DNA of 64,000 bases from Bog-473 sp963728845 (GTDB lineage: Bacteria > Actinomycetota > Acidimicrobiia > Acidimicrobiales > RAAP-2): positions 124,001-188,000 of the forward strand of contig CAVSLS010000050.1 in assembly GCA_963728845.1 (NCBI GenBank), read 5' to 3'. How positions within the stretch are numbered: the stretch's first letter is position 1; every line of letters starts with the position of its first letter. The notes beneath the pieces were generated by a model. It was not told the DNA's origin, searched no databases, and saw nothing but the letters and a program-made list of their open reading frames with translations. Positions 19,089 through 29,577 of this stretch are shown piece by piece. A program made the translations under genes and the position numbers.

Positions 19089-19397
19089 ATGATCTTCAAC
19101 GTCGTGAAACAACCGGTCCGTCCCGAGTTTGCCGATGACTGGCCCGCATTGGTCCATGACTTCACGGCCGAGAGCAGGGCCGAGCCCGGATGCATCTTCT
19201 TCGATTGGTACCGGAGCGTCGACGAGCCCAACGTGTACGTGCTGGTGGAGGCGTTTCGGGACGCGGCGGCCGGAGAGGCGCACGTCGGATCGGAGCACTT
19301 CAAGGCCGCGACGGCGAACATGCCGAAATGGCTCGCAGCCGTTCCGGAGATCGTGCACGTCGAAGCCCCGGGTGAGGGTTGGTCGCGCTTCACGTGA
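19089..19397 (+). CDS. Antibiotic biosynthesis monooxygenase (ABM)-domain protein
   Basis: A 102-residue dimeric alpha/beta protein of the YgiN/ABM type (MIFNVVKQPV, then EPGCIFFDWYRS, FVLVEAF-like strand VYVLVEAF and SEHFKAA). Members are cofactor-free monooxygenases or quinone-related proteins. I chose ATG 19089 because it has AAGGAGAG at the right distance; an upstream ATG at 19023 overlaps the ligase stop and would add 22 poorly conserved-looking residues. Role in the pathway unknown. Confidence 0.78.
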   Translation: MIFNVVKQPVRPEFADDWPALVHDFTAESRAEPGCIFFDWYRSVDEPNVYVLVEAFRDAAAGEAHVGSEHFKAATANMPKWLAAVPEIVHVEAPGEGWSRFT

Positions 19398-19401
19398 CCT
19401 C

Positions 19402-20943
19402 TCATTCGTCCGATCCCCGACGGGCGTCGCGGACCTTGGCAGAGACCTGTTCCAGCAAGATCTGCTTGACGACCTTCCCCATCGGGTTGCGGGCGATCCC
19501 GTCGACGACTTCGATCTGTTCGGGAGTCTTCTGGCGGGCGATGCCCTCCGCACTGCAGTGCGCGGCAATCGTTCCCAGGTCGAGCTTGCTTCCAGGTGCG
19601 GGCACAACCACGGCACAGACACGCTCGCCCGTCCGCGCATCGGGCAAGCCGAGCACCGCGACATCCACGATGTCGGGGTGCCTGAGGAGAACGTCCTCGA
19701 GTTCGACCGCGGAGATGTTCTCGCCGTTCCGGATGATCACGTCCTTGAGCCGCCCGGTGATGGTGACGAACCCCTCGGAATCCACCTCGCCGAGGTCACC
19801 GGTCCGGAGCCAGCCCTCATCGTCGAACGCCGCGGCGTCCAGCGACGCATCCACGTAGCCAAGGAAACACTGCGGTCCCTTGACTCTGAGTTCCCCGTCG
19901 ACGGCCCGGATGTCGACCTGCGGCGATGGGCGGCCGACCGTCATCGCCAGCTTGTCGGTGGGATCGCCGACCGACGGGCAGGACGCGACAGGGAACTCGG
20001 TAAGACCCCAGGAGTTGACGACGACGTCCAGCCCGAAGACCTCCGAGAGCTCCTTGAGGATCTCGGGAGGGGTCGGAGCGCCTCCGGCGGTGAAGGCGCG
20101 CAGTGCCGGGTAGAGCGGTGCGCGTCCGTGACGCCGCTGCGCCTGCACGTAGGCACGAAAGAACGGGACACCCGTGCCCAGGATCGTGGGACCGCACGCC
20201 GCCATGAGGTCGCCCGTCGTCTCTGGATCGAACGCGTCGAAGAGCACGAGTTCTCCACCGGCCCGCAACACCGCGGAGGCCATGGTAATGCCACCGATGT
20301 GCGTGAACGGCCATGCGATCGGATACACGTCACCCGCCCGGATCCCCAGGCCCTCGGTGATGCCGAACGAGGAAGCGATCACAGAAGCATCGGTGTGGCG
20401 CACTCCCTTCGGTTCCGTGGTGGTACCCGAGGTGAAGTAGATCCAGCGGCACTCGTCGCCGGTCGTGGACGGAGGAACCAGGTCCGACGGATCACCGACC
20501 GGGAGGCACAGGTCGCCCCCGGTCGCGCCCTGGAGTGGGAGCGTGACGACCTCGAACCCGAGTCGATCTCCAATGCGCCGGGCCATGTCGCCGTGGGAGA
20601 AGCCCCGCCACACCTCAGGGACCACCAACGTCCGGGTACCGATGGTGGCGGTGATGTGTCGCACTTCTTGTTCCCGCAGGATGGGAATGATCGGGTTCTG
20701 CACGGCGCTGATCCGTGCCAGTGCAGCGAGCAACACCACCGATTCGAGGACGGTGGGCAACTGCCACGACACCACGTCACCGGGTTGCACGCCCAGGCCC
20801 GCCGCGACGCGCTCCGCGGCGTCGCGCAATTCGATCGTCGTCAGAGCCCGTCCACGCCCGTCGCGAAACACAACTCGCCCGGGATGCTCCTGTGCCGCCC
20901 TGGTGACGAGCCCCCACACCGTGACAGGTTCAGGGGATGGCAT
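19402..20943 (-). CDS. AMP-dependent acyl-CoA synthetase/ligase
   Basis: A 513-residue, uninterrupted adenylate-forming enzyme. P-loop YFTSGTTTEPKG, the WGLTEFP motif, WLRTGDLG, GRLKDVIIRNGENIS and terminal NPMGKVVKQ are all present. The overall pattern resembles cyclohexanecarboxylate/long-chain acid CoA ligases; the acid is unknown. Its ATG overlaps the end of a truncated CoA-transferase gene by 14 bases, which suggests these were once translationally coupled. It converges with the ABM gene four bases away. Confidence 0.9.
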   Translation of the reverse strand: MPSPEPVTVWGLVTRAAQEHPGRVVFRDGRGRALTTIELRDAAERVAAGLGVQPGDVVSWQLPTVLESVVLLAALARISAVQNPIIPILREQEVRHITATIGTRTLVVPEVWRGFSHGDMARRIGDRLGFEVVTLPLQGATGGDLCLPVGDPSDLVPPSTTGDECRWIYFTSGTTTEPKGVRHTDASVIASSFGITEGLGIRAGDVYPIAWPFTHIGGITMASAVLRAGGELVLFDAFDPETTGDLMAACGPTILGTGVPFFRAYVQAQRRHGRAPLYPALRAFTAGGAPTPPEILKELSEVFGLDVVVNSWGLTEFPVASCPSVGDPTDKLAMTVGRPSPQVDIRAVDGELRVKGPQCFLGYVDASLDAAAFDDEGWLRTGDLGEVDSEGFVTITGRLKDVIIRNGENISAVELEDVLLRHPDIVDVAVLGLPDARTGERVCAVVVPAPGSKLDLGTIAAHCSAEGIARQKTPEQIEVVDGIARNPMGKVVKQILLEQVSAKVRDARRGSDE

Positions 20944-21229
20944 CCAACTCCTTCAGCTCGCTGGTCTCCTCCCACGAGCGGCCAAGCTCGAGCGGGATCT
21001 CCTCAGTGTGTTGACCGTGCCTCGGTGCGCGCAGGATCCCCGGTCGCACCCCGTCGAACTGCGCCGGGCTCGCCACGAGGGGAAAGGGTCCAGTCGGCCC
21101 CTCCACCTGGGTCACGAACTCATGGACGGCGGCGGTCAGGTGTTGCCAGGGCATCACCCAGTCGGAGAGGTCCCGCGAGGCAAAGATCTCGTCGATCACG
21201 GCAATGCATTCTCGCCGGTTGACCTGACG
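20930..21229 (-). pseudogene. Truncated C-terminal stump of a family III CoA-transferase
   Basis: The last ~99 residues resemble a CaiB/BaiF C-terminus (IDEIFASRDLSDW, then PLVASPAQFDG and HGQHTEEIPLELGRSW). The catalytic N-terminal two thirds are missing: upstream lie the P450 promoter and gene on the other strand. About 20 residues also seem missing after SDW. It looks like the remnant of a coupled CoA-transferase/ligase pair broken by rearrangement. Confidence 0.6.
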
Positions 21230-21271
21230 AGCGGCGGCCGTCGACGAGGTCCGGCGTTTCCCGGGCCAGCC

Positions 21272-21300
21272 TTGACGATCGAGTATTCGGGTCGTAGTCT
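21272..21300 (+). promoter_or_regulatory. Sigma-70-type promoter of the P450 gene
   Basis: TTGACG (21272-21277), exactly 17 bases, then TAGTCT (21295-21300). The start codon lies about 40 bases downstream with GGAGG before it. Confidence 0.6.
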
Positions 21301-21340
21301 GACACGAACTCTGATCGCCAGAGGCCCCGTGGAGGCAAGC

Positions 21341-22525
21341 GTGAGCGACGTCTACTACGACCAGTACAGCGTCCAGATCAACGCCGACCCGTACCCCGTC
21401 TACCGGCGACTGCGCGAGGAGGTGCCGATCTACTACAACGAGAAATACGACTTCTTCGCCGTCAGCCGGTTCGAGGACGTCGAGAAGGGACTGCTCGACG
21501 CCCAGACGTACATCTCCGGAAAGGGTGCCATCCTCGAGGTCATCAAGGCGGACATCGAGATCCCGCCCGGCGTCATCATCTTTGAGGATCCTCCGACCCA
21601 CACGATTCATCGCCGCCTTTTGTCACGTGCCTTCACCCCTCGACGTGTGGCTGAGCTCGAGCCCAAGATCCGTGAGTTCTGCGCCCACAGCCTCGACCCG
21701 CTCGTCGGCTCCGACCGCTTCGATTTCATTGCCGATCTGGGTGCGCAGATGCCGATGCGTGTGATCGGCATGCTCCTCGGGATCCCCGAGAGTGACCAAG
21801 AGGCAGTCCGCGACCATGTCGACGCCAACCTTCGCACCAACGAGGGTGAGCCGATGAAGGTCACCGAGAACTTCGTGACGGGGGCAATGTTCGCGGACTA
21901 CGTCGACTGGCGAGCCAAGCACCCTTCGGACGACATCATGACGGAGCTGCTCACCATCGAGTTCGCCGATGAGACCGGAACGGTGCGAAACCTGACCCGC
22001 AACGAGCTGCTCACCTACATCGAGGTGCTCGCCGGCGCCGGGAACGAGACGACTACTCGTCTCATCGGGTGGACCGCCAAGGTGTTGGCGGACCATCCGG
22101 ACCAACGGGCCCAGCTCGTCGCGGACCGCTCGCTGATCGCGAGCGCCATCGAAGAGGTCCTCCGCTTCGAGTCGCCGGCGCCCCACGTGGGGAGGTGCGT
22201 CGCCCGTGAAGACCTCATGGTCGGTCCGATGAAGGTCCCGACGGGAAGTGTGATGCTCTTTCTCATAGGCTCCGCGAACCGTGACGACCGTCGCTTTCCC
22301 GACGGGGACACGTTCGACATACGGCGGAACGACGGCCGGCACCTGACGTTTGGCAACGGGATTCACCTGTGCATGGGGTCAGCTCTGGCCCGCATGGAGG
22401 GGTGCATCGCCCTCGACGAGGTGCTGTCACGCTTTCCCAAATGGGAGATCGACCTCGAGAATGCCCGACTGTCTCCGACTTCGACCGTGCGGGGCTGGGA
22501 GACGCTGCCGGCATTCGTCGGATAG
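21341..22525 (+). CDS. Cytochrome P450 monooxygenase
   Basis: A soluble bacterial P450 of 394 residues from GTG 21341 (VSDVYYDQ) with GGAGG six bases upstream. Oxygen-binding I-helix AGNETT at residues 233-238, ExxR at 272-275, and heme-ligand motif FGNGIHLCMG with Cys344. It hydroxylates an unactivated carbon with electrons from a ferredoxin. Its stop overlaps the GTG of the TetR gene by one base, so enzyme and regulator are coupled. Confidence 0.93.
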   Translation: MSDVYYDQYSVQINADPYPVYRRLREEVPIYYNEKYDFFAVSRFEDVEKGLLDAQTYISGKGAILEVIKADIEIPPGVIIFEDPPTHTIHRRLLSRAFTPRRVAELEPKIREFCAHSLDPLVGSDRFDFIADLGAQMPMRVIGMLLGIPESDQEAVRDHVDANLRTNEGEPMKVTENFVTGAMFADYVDWRAKHPSDDIMTELLTIEFADETGTVRNLTRNELLTYIEVLAGAGNETTTRLIGWTAKVLADHPDQRAQLVADRSLIASAIEEVLRFESPAPHVGRCVAREDLMVGPMKVPTGSVMLFLIGSANRDDRRFPDGDTFDIRRNDGRHLTFGNGIHLCMGSALARMEGCIALDEVLSRFPKWEIDLENARLSPTSTVRGWETLPAFVG

Positions 22526-23145
22526 TGCCCGTGACAACCGGGGCATCGCACCCGCCAAACCCGCGCCGATACGACAGCCCGCTGCGCCGCCAGCGAGCCG
22601 CCGAGACCCGTGAGCGCATCGTCGCGGCCGGGTGCACGTTGCTTCGGCGTTCCTCCATCCGCGACTGGCGAGCACTCACGATCCGCGGCGTCGCCGAACA
22701 CGCAGGGGTCAATGAGCGAACGGTGTACCGCTACTTCGGGAACGAGCGGGGCCTCCGGGACGCGGTGATGCATCGGCTGGAGCAGACGGCCGGAATCGAC
22801 CTTGAAGGAATGAGACTCGAGGACATTGCCGACATCGCAGCCCGAATCCTCGCCCACGTGTCTTCGTACCCGCTGAGATCGAAACCGGCGCTCGATCCCA
22901 CGCTCACCGACGCCAATCTCCGTCAGAGAAGCGCACTCTTCGGAGCTCTCGGCGACTGGACCGCCCAGTGGTCCGAATCGGACCGTCTTTCCGCGGCTGC
23001 CCTGCTCGACGTGTTCTGGAGTGTGGCGACCTACGAGCGCCTCGTCTCCGACTGGGAGATGGATCGCGATCAGGCGATCCGGACGGTCACTTGGGCAATC
23101 GCCCTGGTCGAAGATGCGGTGCGCACCGGGCGTCGGCCGACATAG
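22525..23145 (+). CDS. TetR-family transcriptional regulator
   Basis: About 206 residues from a GTG that shares its G with the P450 TAG. The helix-turn-helix lies near residues 25-70 (RIVAAGCTLLRR, then VAEHAGVNERTVYRYFGNERGL). C-terminal ligand domain of the usual length with no clear subfamily. Coupling to the P450 suggests feedback control of the P450 operon, probably at the 21272-21300 promoter. Confidence 0.87.
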   Translation: MPVTTGASHPPNPRRYDSPLRRQRAAETRERIVAAGCTLLRRSSIRDWRALTIRGVAEHAGVNERTVYRYFGNERGLRDAVMHRLEQTAGIDLEGMRLEDIADIAARILAHVSSYPLRSKPALDPTLTDANLRQRSALFGALGDWTAQWSESDRLSAAALLDVFWSVATYERLVSDWEMDRDQAIRTVTWAIALVEDAVRTGRRPT

Positions 23146-23157
23146 CCCGCTAGGGCC

Positions 23158-23757
23158 CTACGCCAATTCCAATCGGTCCTTGCTCCCGTTGCGCCCGCTC
23201 TTGCGCGCTTGACGAGATCCGACTTCGTCGATCACCTCGTTGGAGCGTACGACGTCGAACTCGTTGCCGCTCACTCGAAGCTCGGCGAGGAGCTCAACGA
23301 GCTGGCCCCGTTTCCTCTCGGACAGGCCGATGAGTTCGTACACGGTCGAGTTCAGGTCTCGCGTCGCGTCGGTGGCGACTCTCCGGCCACGTGGCGTGAT
23401 CACGGCGAGCGTCGTCCGGGCGTCCGACGGATGCGGAACACGTCGGACGAGCTTCTCGTCCTCGAGCCGGTCGATGATGTTCGTGACCGTGGCCGGCGGG
23501 ATGCGGAGGGTCTTGCTGATCCAGCTCAGGGTCAAGGAGGATTCCGGGTCCGTGGCCAGCCAGGTCAGCACCTCGTATCGGGCAAACGTGAGGTCGTGGC
23601 TCCTCATCACCTGGTGCACCTGGTCGTTGAGGAGCTGGTAGGAGCGGAGGATGGCCGTGAACACGGCCATCCCGGAGGCGGCCTCGGGATCCCAGCGCTC
23701 CAGCCAGACGCGACGAGACGCTTCGACGACGTCGAACGGAGCCGCCTCGAATCCCAT
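23158..23757 (-). CDS. MarR-family transcriptional regulator
   Basis: A 199-residue winged-helix protein starting MGFEAAPFDVVE. The DNA-binding region is clear: DLTFARYEVLTWLA, then SWISKTLRIPPATVTNIIDRLE and the wing DARTTLAVITPRGRR. MarR proteins usually respond to phenolic or acidic ligands. It lies immediately downstream of the CoA-transferase operon and converges with the TetR gene 12 bases away. A basic C-terminal tail of about 30 residues is longer than usual. Confidence 0.88.
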   Translation of the reverse strand: MGFEAAPFDVVEASRRVWLERWDPEAASGMAVFTAILRSYQLLNDQVHQVMRSHDLTFARYEVLTWLATDPESSLTLSWISKTLRIPPATVTNIIDRLEDEKLVRRVPHPSDARTTLAVITPRGRRVATDATRDLNSTVYELIGLSERKRGQLVELLAELRVSGNEFDVVRSNEVIDEVGSRQARKSGRNGSKDRLELA

Positions 23758-23788
23758 CCCGCAAGGATACGACGCTCGCACCCGGCTC

Positions 23789-26225
23789 TCAGGCTCCCTG
23801 GACCAGCGAGGCACCGATGATCCCCTCCGCCTCGAGCACGTCGATCTCCGACCGGGTGAGACCGAGCTCCCCCAACAGCTCATCGTTGTGCTCACCCAAC
23901 AGAGGTGCGTGCCGATGGTGGAGCCGTTCCGGGCCACGCGAGAACCTGATCGGCAGCGTGCTGTAGCGGGAGCGTCCCATCACCGGATGGTGCACCTCCT
24001 CGAAGAAGTTGCGAAACGCGAGCGGCGGCAGCTCGGCCTGGCGATGCGGCTGCACGACCTTGCCGACGGGCACGCCCGCCTCCCACAGGCACTCGACCAC
24101 CTCGTCCGCCGACTGGGTGCGGCACCACTCCTGGAGGGATGCGTCAATCCGGTCGTGCTCCCGCAGCCGGCCCGCCGCGGTCGCCAGAGTCGGATCGGCG
24201 GCCCATTGTGGTTGACCCAGCGCGCGGCGGAGCGACGCCCACTGCTCGTCCGTCGCAACCGCGATGGCGACCCAGCAGTCGTCGCGACCGTACTCGTCGG
24301 AGCCAGCCGCCTGATAGAGGTTCTGCGGCGCCGCACAGGGCCCGCGGTTGCCATCACGGGCCAGCAGCGCTCCGTAGGCGGAAAACTCGATCGCCTGCTC
24401 CGCGGCGACGTTGACGCCGGCATCGACCATCGCGACCTCCACGAGGCCTCCCTCGCCCGTCCTCTCCCGGTGCTCGAGCGCGAGCATCAGGCCAAACAAC
24501 GCGTGGAGCCCCGCGTTGGGGTCGCCGACGCAGTAGGGCTCAAATGGGAGGAGATCTGGGTGTCCCGTCAGCCAGGTGAGTCCCGCAGCGTCCTCGATCA
24601 CGAACGCGAAGGCCGAAAGGTCGCGCCAGGGCCCATCGAGCCCGAAACCCGGCATCCGCACCATGACGAGATCAGGCCGGTCGGCTCGCAGCGCCTCGTA
24701 GTCCAGGCCGAGCTGCTCAAGCACCCGTGGCGTGTAGTTCTCGACGACCACGTCGCATGTGGCGACGACTCGGTGGACGAGATCGATACCGCGTGGCTCG
24801 CTCAAGTCGATTGTCATGCTCTTCTTGTTGGTGTTGAGCGCGGCGAAGATCGGCCCCCGCTCCCAGAACCGATCCTCCGTCTGTGGCACACCGCCGACCA
24901 GACGCGCTCCGTCAGGCCGTGTCGCCGATTCGAGGTGGATGACTTCTGCTCCGAGGAGCGCGAGCACGTGGCCCGTCAGCGGTCCCGCCCAGTAGGCCGT
25001 CATGTCCAGGACGCGCAGACCCTCGAACGGAAGCGCAGACGACGCAGTCGTCGTGCGCGTGTGATCACGTGATCCGCGCCGTCGCGCTGCGTTGATCGAG
25101 TGCTCGCCGAGCCGAGGCGCCCGTTCGGGCGGCCGGAGACGTGCTGACCCGAGCCGGAACGGTGGTCGCGGATTCGCCGAGCCATCTCGCGGGTTCGCGG
25201 CGAACGTCCCCCTCGCGCAGAAGTGCTCGAACGTCGTGACGTTCGAGCCGTTCGCGATCGGTGCGTTGGGGATCCGGAAGGCCGAGGCCAGACTGATCAC
25301 CTCTTCCACGGTGTGATCGGCGATCCACGCGTCGATGGTCGGAGCCAGCGCCGTTCGGTCCAAGAACAGCTTCGGGTCCTCCATCCACTCGGGATGTCCG
25401 ACCATTGCGCAGAAGTCCAGCCATTGTTGGCCGGTCCCGCACCCAAGCCCGACCAGCCCGTCGCTTGCGGCCCCGACGCCCGGAGTCGGGACGAACCGGC
25501 GCCGTCGCATCGGCCGTCCGAGCTGGTCGTGGAACGTCACCGGATAGTAGGTGAGGCACATCGCCAACGATTCGAGCATCGACACGTCAACGAGCTCCCC
25601 GTCCGAGTCGGCGCGCCGAAGCGCCGCCAGAGTTCCGATCGCACCGAAGAGACCGGAGAGCCACTCACCGATCTGGCCACCGACGAACACGGGGGCACGG
25701 TCGGGTCTGCCGCGAGCCAACCCGACGATCCCTCCCGACCACGCTTGCAGGGTGAACTCGGTGGCGGCCTTGTCGCTCCAGGGACCCTCGAGACCGAAGG
25801 AAGTGATCGACGTGACGGTCAGGTGGGGATGCGTGCGAAGGATCTCGGCGGGGGCGAGCGGCGCGTGCTCTGCCACAGGAGAGCCTCGTGACCACACGAC
25901 CGCGTCGGCCGAGGCGAGGAGAGCGTGCAGCTGGGCGAGATCGTCCGCGTTCTCGGTCTCGACGACGACGCTCTGCTTTGATGCGTTGAGGAAATTGAAG
26001 AGCGCCCCGTCGCTGTCGGGCGAGATCACCGCGCCGGAAGCCGACCAGCGACGCAGGGGGTCGCCGTCGGGTGGCTCGACCTTGATCACCTCCGCGCCGC
26101 CGTCGGCCAGCAGTTTCGTGCAGTACGCACCCCCGATCCACGTCGAGAGATCGACCACTCGGAGCCCGCTGAGCGGTGGTGCGGCGGGCGTGCCGTCCGG
26201 CGCGCCCGTGTCGGGACTGCGTCAC
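23789..26225 (-). CDS. Fused double-domain CaiB/BaiF (family III) CoA-transferase (frameshift at start)
   Basis: About 811 residues with two tandem CoA-transferase domains: domain one from LSGLRVVDLSTWIGGAY, domain two from FEGLRVLDMTAYWAGPLTG near residue 410. The normal family has one domain (~400 residues). The frame is open only from GTG 26158, inside the conserved first strand; a GTG at 26225, two bases after the upstream stop, with one extra C near 26210, gives a natural start MTQSDTGAPDG. At the usual catalytic-Asp position domain one appears to have Glu (ATEFTLQAWSG) and domain two a non-acidic residue, so activity needs testing. Confidence 0.82.
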
Positions 26226-26227
26226 CG

Positions 26228-27201
26228 TCAGTCGGTCTCGGTGCGCCGACGACCGGATCTGCTCAACCTCCACTCAGGGGGGAACCCGCCGTCGTTGTCC
26301 TTCACAGCCAGGTTGAGGCCGGCGTCCATCGTCTCCTTGCTGAGCGTTGCCCGCCTGCCGTCGTCGTCCTCTCGGAGCATTCCACCCATCGATTCGAGCC
26401 ACGCACTGAGAAGGCTGCCCATGTACTCACCCTGATGCTGCTTCATCACTTCGAAGAACACCTTCTGCATGAACACGGTGTCGGTCGGTCGCGTGCGCGC
26501 ACAGGCCACGCGCGTACTTGTCCACCTCCGACTCGAGCTGATCCCGCGGTACGACGCTGTTGACGAAGTTGCAGTCATACATCTGTTGAGCGGTGAACGG
26601 GCGACCCGTGAACACCATCTCCTGGAATTTGCGCAGCCCCATCATCATCGCCCACTGCCACATGCGCGGCGCGTAGCCGACGTAGCGGAACGCCGGATGC
26701 CCGAACAGCGCATCGTCGGACGAGATCACGAGATCGGCATCAGCGGCTTGATAGAAGTGCCAGCCGTAGCAGTAGCCCTTGACCTCGAGGATGCTGATCT
26801 TCTTGAAGTCCTGGAGGCTGCGACAACCCGATCTCGTGTTGCCGTACCAGTGAAGGAGCGATGCCCCAGCACGGTACGAGCGCGAGCCCGGCATCGTCAC
26901 GTCGTCGTCGTCCTCGAGCCCGAATTCCTCTTGCAGCGCGACGCCCGCCGCCTGCTTCGCCATCAGCTCGTCAAGGTCCGCTCCCGTCCCGAGGTGATCA
27001 CCGATGCCACGGACGACGAGGACCTTGACGTCGTCGTCGATGACTCGCCTTGAACAGGAGGTCCGCGTATCGCCGGCGAGCCGCGATCGTCGGGATGTTG
27101 AGCTGATCGGGACGGTTGAGGGTGATCGTCGCGATGCGAGTGCTCGGATCCTTTTCGTAGAGGATGATCTCCTCCGGCGGTGGGATATCGGCTTCGGTCA
27201 C
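26228..27201 (-). CDS. Enoyl-CoA hydratase/isomerase (crotonase) family protein (two apparent frameshifts)
   Basis: About 323 residues assembled from three frames: VTEADIPPPEE and IATITLNRPDQLN at the N-terminus; after a shift near 27030, the crotonase core (SILEVKGYCYGWHFYQAADADLVISS, given here as a short pattern around GYCYGWHF) and FTAQQMYDCNFVNSVVP; after a shift near 26510, an extended C-terminus with TVFMQKVFFEVMKQHQ. The GTG start overlaps the stop of the M24 gene. It probably hydrates or isomerises an enoyl-CoA, or cleaves a ring-beta-keto-CoA. Confidence 0.78.
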
Positions 27202-28339
27202 GTCATTGATCTCCTCGCATCGCGGAACGGGTTCGTCGACAGGAGTTCCGGCCCGGTGGCCGTGACGACGACCGGCTCCTGGCCGTAGAAGGCGCCGACA
27301 CCCTCCTTCCAGACGTAAGCGGTGAGCGCCAGCACCATGCCCGGTTCGAGATGCTGCTCGGCGGCCGTGCGCGGGAGCACATGCGTCGCGAGGGGAAGGT
27401 CGAACCCGAGCCCCAGTCCCCGAGCGACCGGCATGGGGGGCGGCGGAACGCCCGCGGCCTCGTACGCGTCCAGGAGCTCGGTCAGCGACGCGCCGGGCCG
27501 GCACGCCGCCAGGAGCCGATCCCACAGCTCGTCCCCGCTCCGGGACAGCCCAACCGGTCGATGGCGACGTCGCCGTCCACCGCATGTGTCCGACCGAGCT
27601 CTCCGGAGTACCCGCCCAGGATCACCCCGGCGTCGAACGCCACCAGATCGCCCGGCTCGACCGCCTCGTCGCGGCTCGCGCGATGCCATGGGTCTTGGCG
27701 CGACGTGATCCACGCGACGTCCTGTGTTGCGGGAGTGGTGACGCCAGCCGACGCCATCGCCTCCATGAACACGCCCGTGAGCTGCCGCTCCGTGACGCCG
27801 GGCGCGAGCGCCCCCACCGCCTCGCTCAGTGAGCGTTCGGCGACGCGGACCGATGCACGGATGGCGTCGACCTCCTCGGGCGTCTTCACGCGGCGAACCC
27901 GTCGCAGCAGCGGCTCACCGTCGACGAGCTGGGCCGACGGGAACGCCCTCGGGAGAAGCTGCGCTGACGACGGTGTGAGGGCGTCGGTCGCGACGGTCCG
28001 GACGGTCGCGGCGCCTTCGATCCTCTTGAGCGCCTTGACAAAGTTTGTCGCATTGAACGAGATCCCGTAGAGGTGCTCGTGGGGGATGTCGTCGGGGATC
28101 CCCTCGTCCCACGTGCTGAGTAGATGGACGGAGCCCGTCGCCCGAACCAGCACGCAGCCGGGCCCAAATGCTCGAGAGCCGGCAGTCCAGAGCCGCGGTG
28201 CACCCGACACATAGCGGGCGTTCCCTTCGCGCCCGACGACGAGCACGTCGATGTCGGCCGCCTCCATCTCGGCGAGCACACGGGCGCGCCGGGCGACTCG
28301 CAATGTTGTGACATCGGGACGAACCTCGGTGACCGTCAC
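27198..28339 (-). CDS. M24-fold (creatinase/aminopeptidase P-like) protein with degenerate metal site (one apparent frameshift)
   Basis: About 380 residues, frame change near 27555. The N-terminal creatinase domain (RRARVLAEMEAADIDVLVVG) and pita-bread domain are recognisable, but metal-ligand positions of M24 peptidases are changed: GGYSGELGRT has Glu for the second Asp, ARGLGLGF lacks the ligand His (normally GHGLG), and LEPGMVLALTAYV lacks the Glu of the usual EPG motif's partner strand. It is thus probably not a metallopeptidase; creatinase itself is a metal-free member. It precedes the crotonase with a GTGA overlap and follows a canonical M24 paralogue. Confidence 0.75.
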
Positions 28340-28346
28340 CAGACCC

Positions 28347-29511
28347 TCAGAAGGGATCGTAGGGGTAGTCGGTCATGGGCTCCCACCCGTCCTCGGTGAT
28401 GAGCAGAACCTCCTCGGAGCGGTAACCGGCGGCACCGTCATCCCAGACGATCGGCTCGAGCACCAGGACCATCCCCGCGGCGAGGACGAGCGCCGCGTCG
28501 AATGCCTCACCGATGTCACTCCCGACGTACGGCATTTCGGCGCTGTCGATGCCGAGACCGTGACCGAGGTAGAAGTGGGGCATCCACGGTTTGATGCCAC
28601 CCGCGGCATTGGTCGCGGCCGCCGTCAGCTCCGCCGCCGTTGCCCCGGCCCGGGTGACATCGAGGACGGCGTCCATGATCGCTCGCCACCGTTCGAATTG
28701 CGCGCGCTGGCGGGCATCCGGCTCGACGGCCGACGACCCAGGTGCGTCCGAAGTCGGAGTGGAACCCGGCGTAGCTGATGCCGGTGTCGACCCAGAGGAC
28801 GTCCCCTTCGACGAGCTCACGCTCGGTCGAGAGGAGCGGGCACGCGAGGTCGCCGGTCGTGGTCCATGGCCCGTCCGCCATCCGGGAGGGCATCACCTGC
28901 CAGATGGGGTCCAGGATGTTGGCGTCCGCACCCGCGTCGAAGATCGTGCGCAAGAAGGTCGCCGTGAGGTCGGTCTGACGGACGCCTGGCGCGAGGCGCG
29001 CTTGCACCTCGGCAGCGGCCCGTTCGGTGATACGCAGGCCCTCGCGCATGCACGACAGCTCGTCAGGTGTCTTGGTCGCCTTGGCCCTGCTGATCACCCG
29101 TCCGCCATCGACCGGTGCCTCCGCCGCGAACAGGAGGGACCGCTCGCGGCGCAGTGCGTTGGTCCACTCGTCGATGGCGACCACGGCGCCTGCCGGCACG
29201 AGGCCGGCGAGCTGCGATGCGAACAGTTCCACCCCCTCGTCGAAATCGAGGTACACCGGGCCGTGGATGTGATCGGACGGTAGCTCCATCCGGAGTCGAT
29301 CGTCCTCTCGCACCGGGGAGAAGAGGTGCGGCCACTCGTCGTCGAGGAGGACGACCGCGACGGGCTGTTCGAAGTTCGCACGGCCCGAATCGGCGAGCGG
29401 CCAGATTGCACCGGTCGCGTAGGCAACGTTGGTGTTGCCCAGCAGCACGAGAACGTCGAGTCCCTGCTCACGCATCACCGCACGCACGTGTTGCACTCGT
29501 TCACGATGCAT
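28347..29511 (-). CDS. M24-family (Xaa-Pro aminopeptidase-like) metallohydrolase (one apparent frameshift)
   Basis: About 387 residues from MHRERVQHVRAVM; frame change near 28735. Unlike its downstream paralogue it keeps the metal ligands: VDTGISYAGFHSDFGRT (two Asp), FYLGHGLGID (His), VLVLEPIVW (Glu) and SEEVLLITEDG (Glu). M24 enzymes cleave Xaa-Pro bonds or related C-N bonds. In this operon (amidohydrolase, CoA-transferase, crotonase) it more likely acts on an amide or conjugate of the pathway substrate than on peptides; that is inference. Confidence 0.8.
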
Positions 29512-29577
29512 GCGAGCGATATCCGCCGTCGAGCGGGATGCGTGTCGGTGGCGCGGAAGCCATCAACCCCGCCGGCA

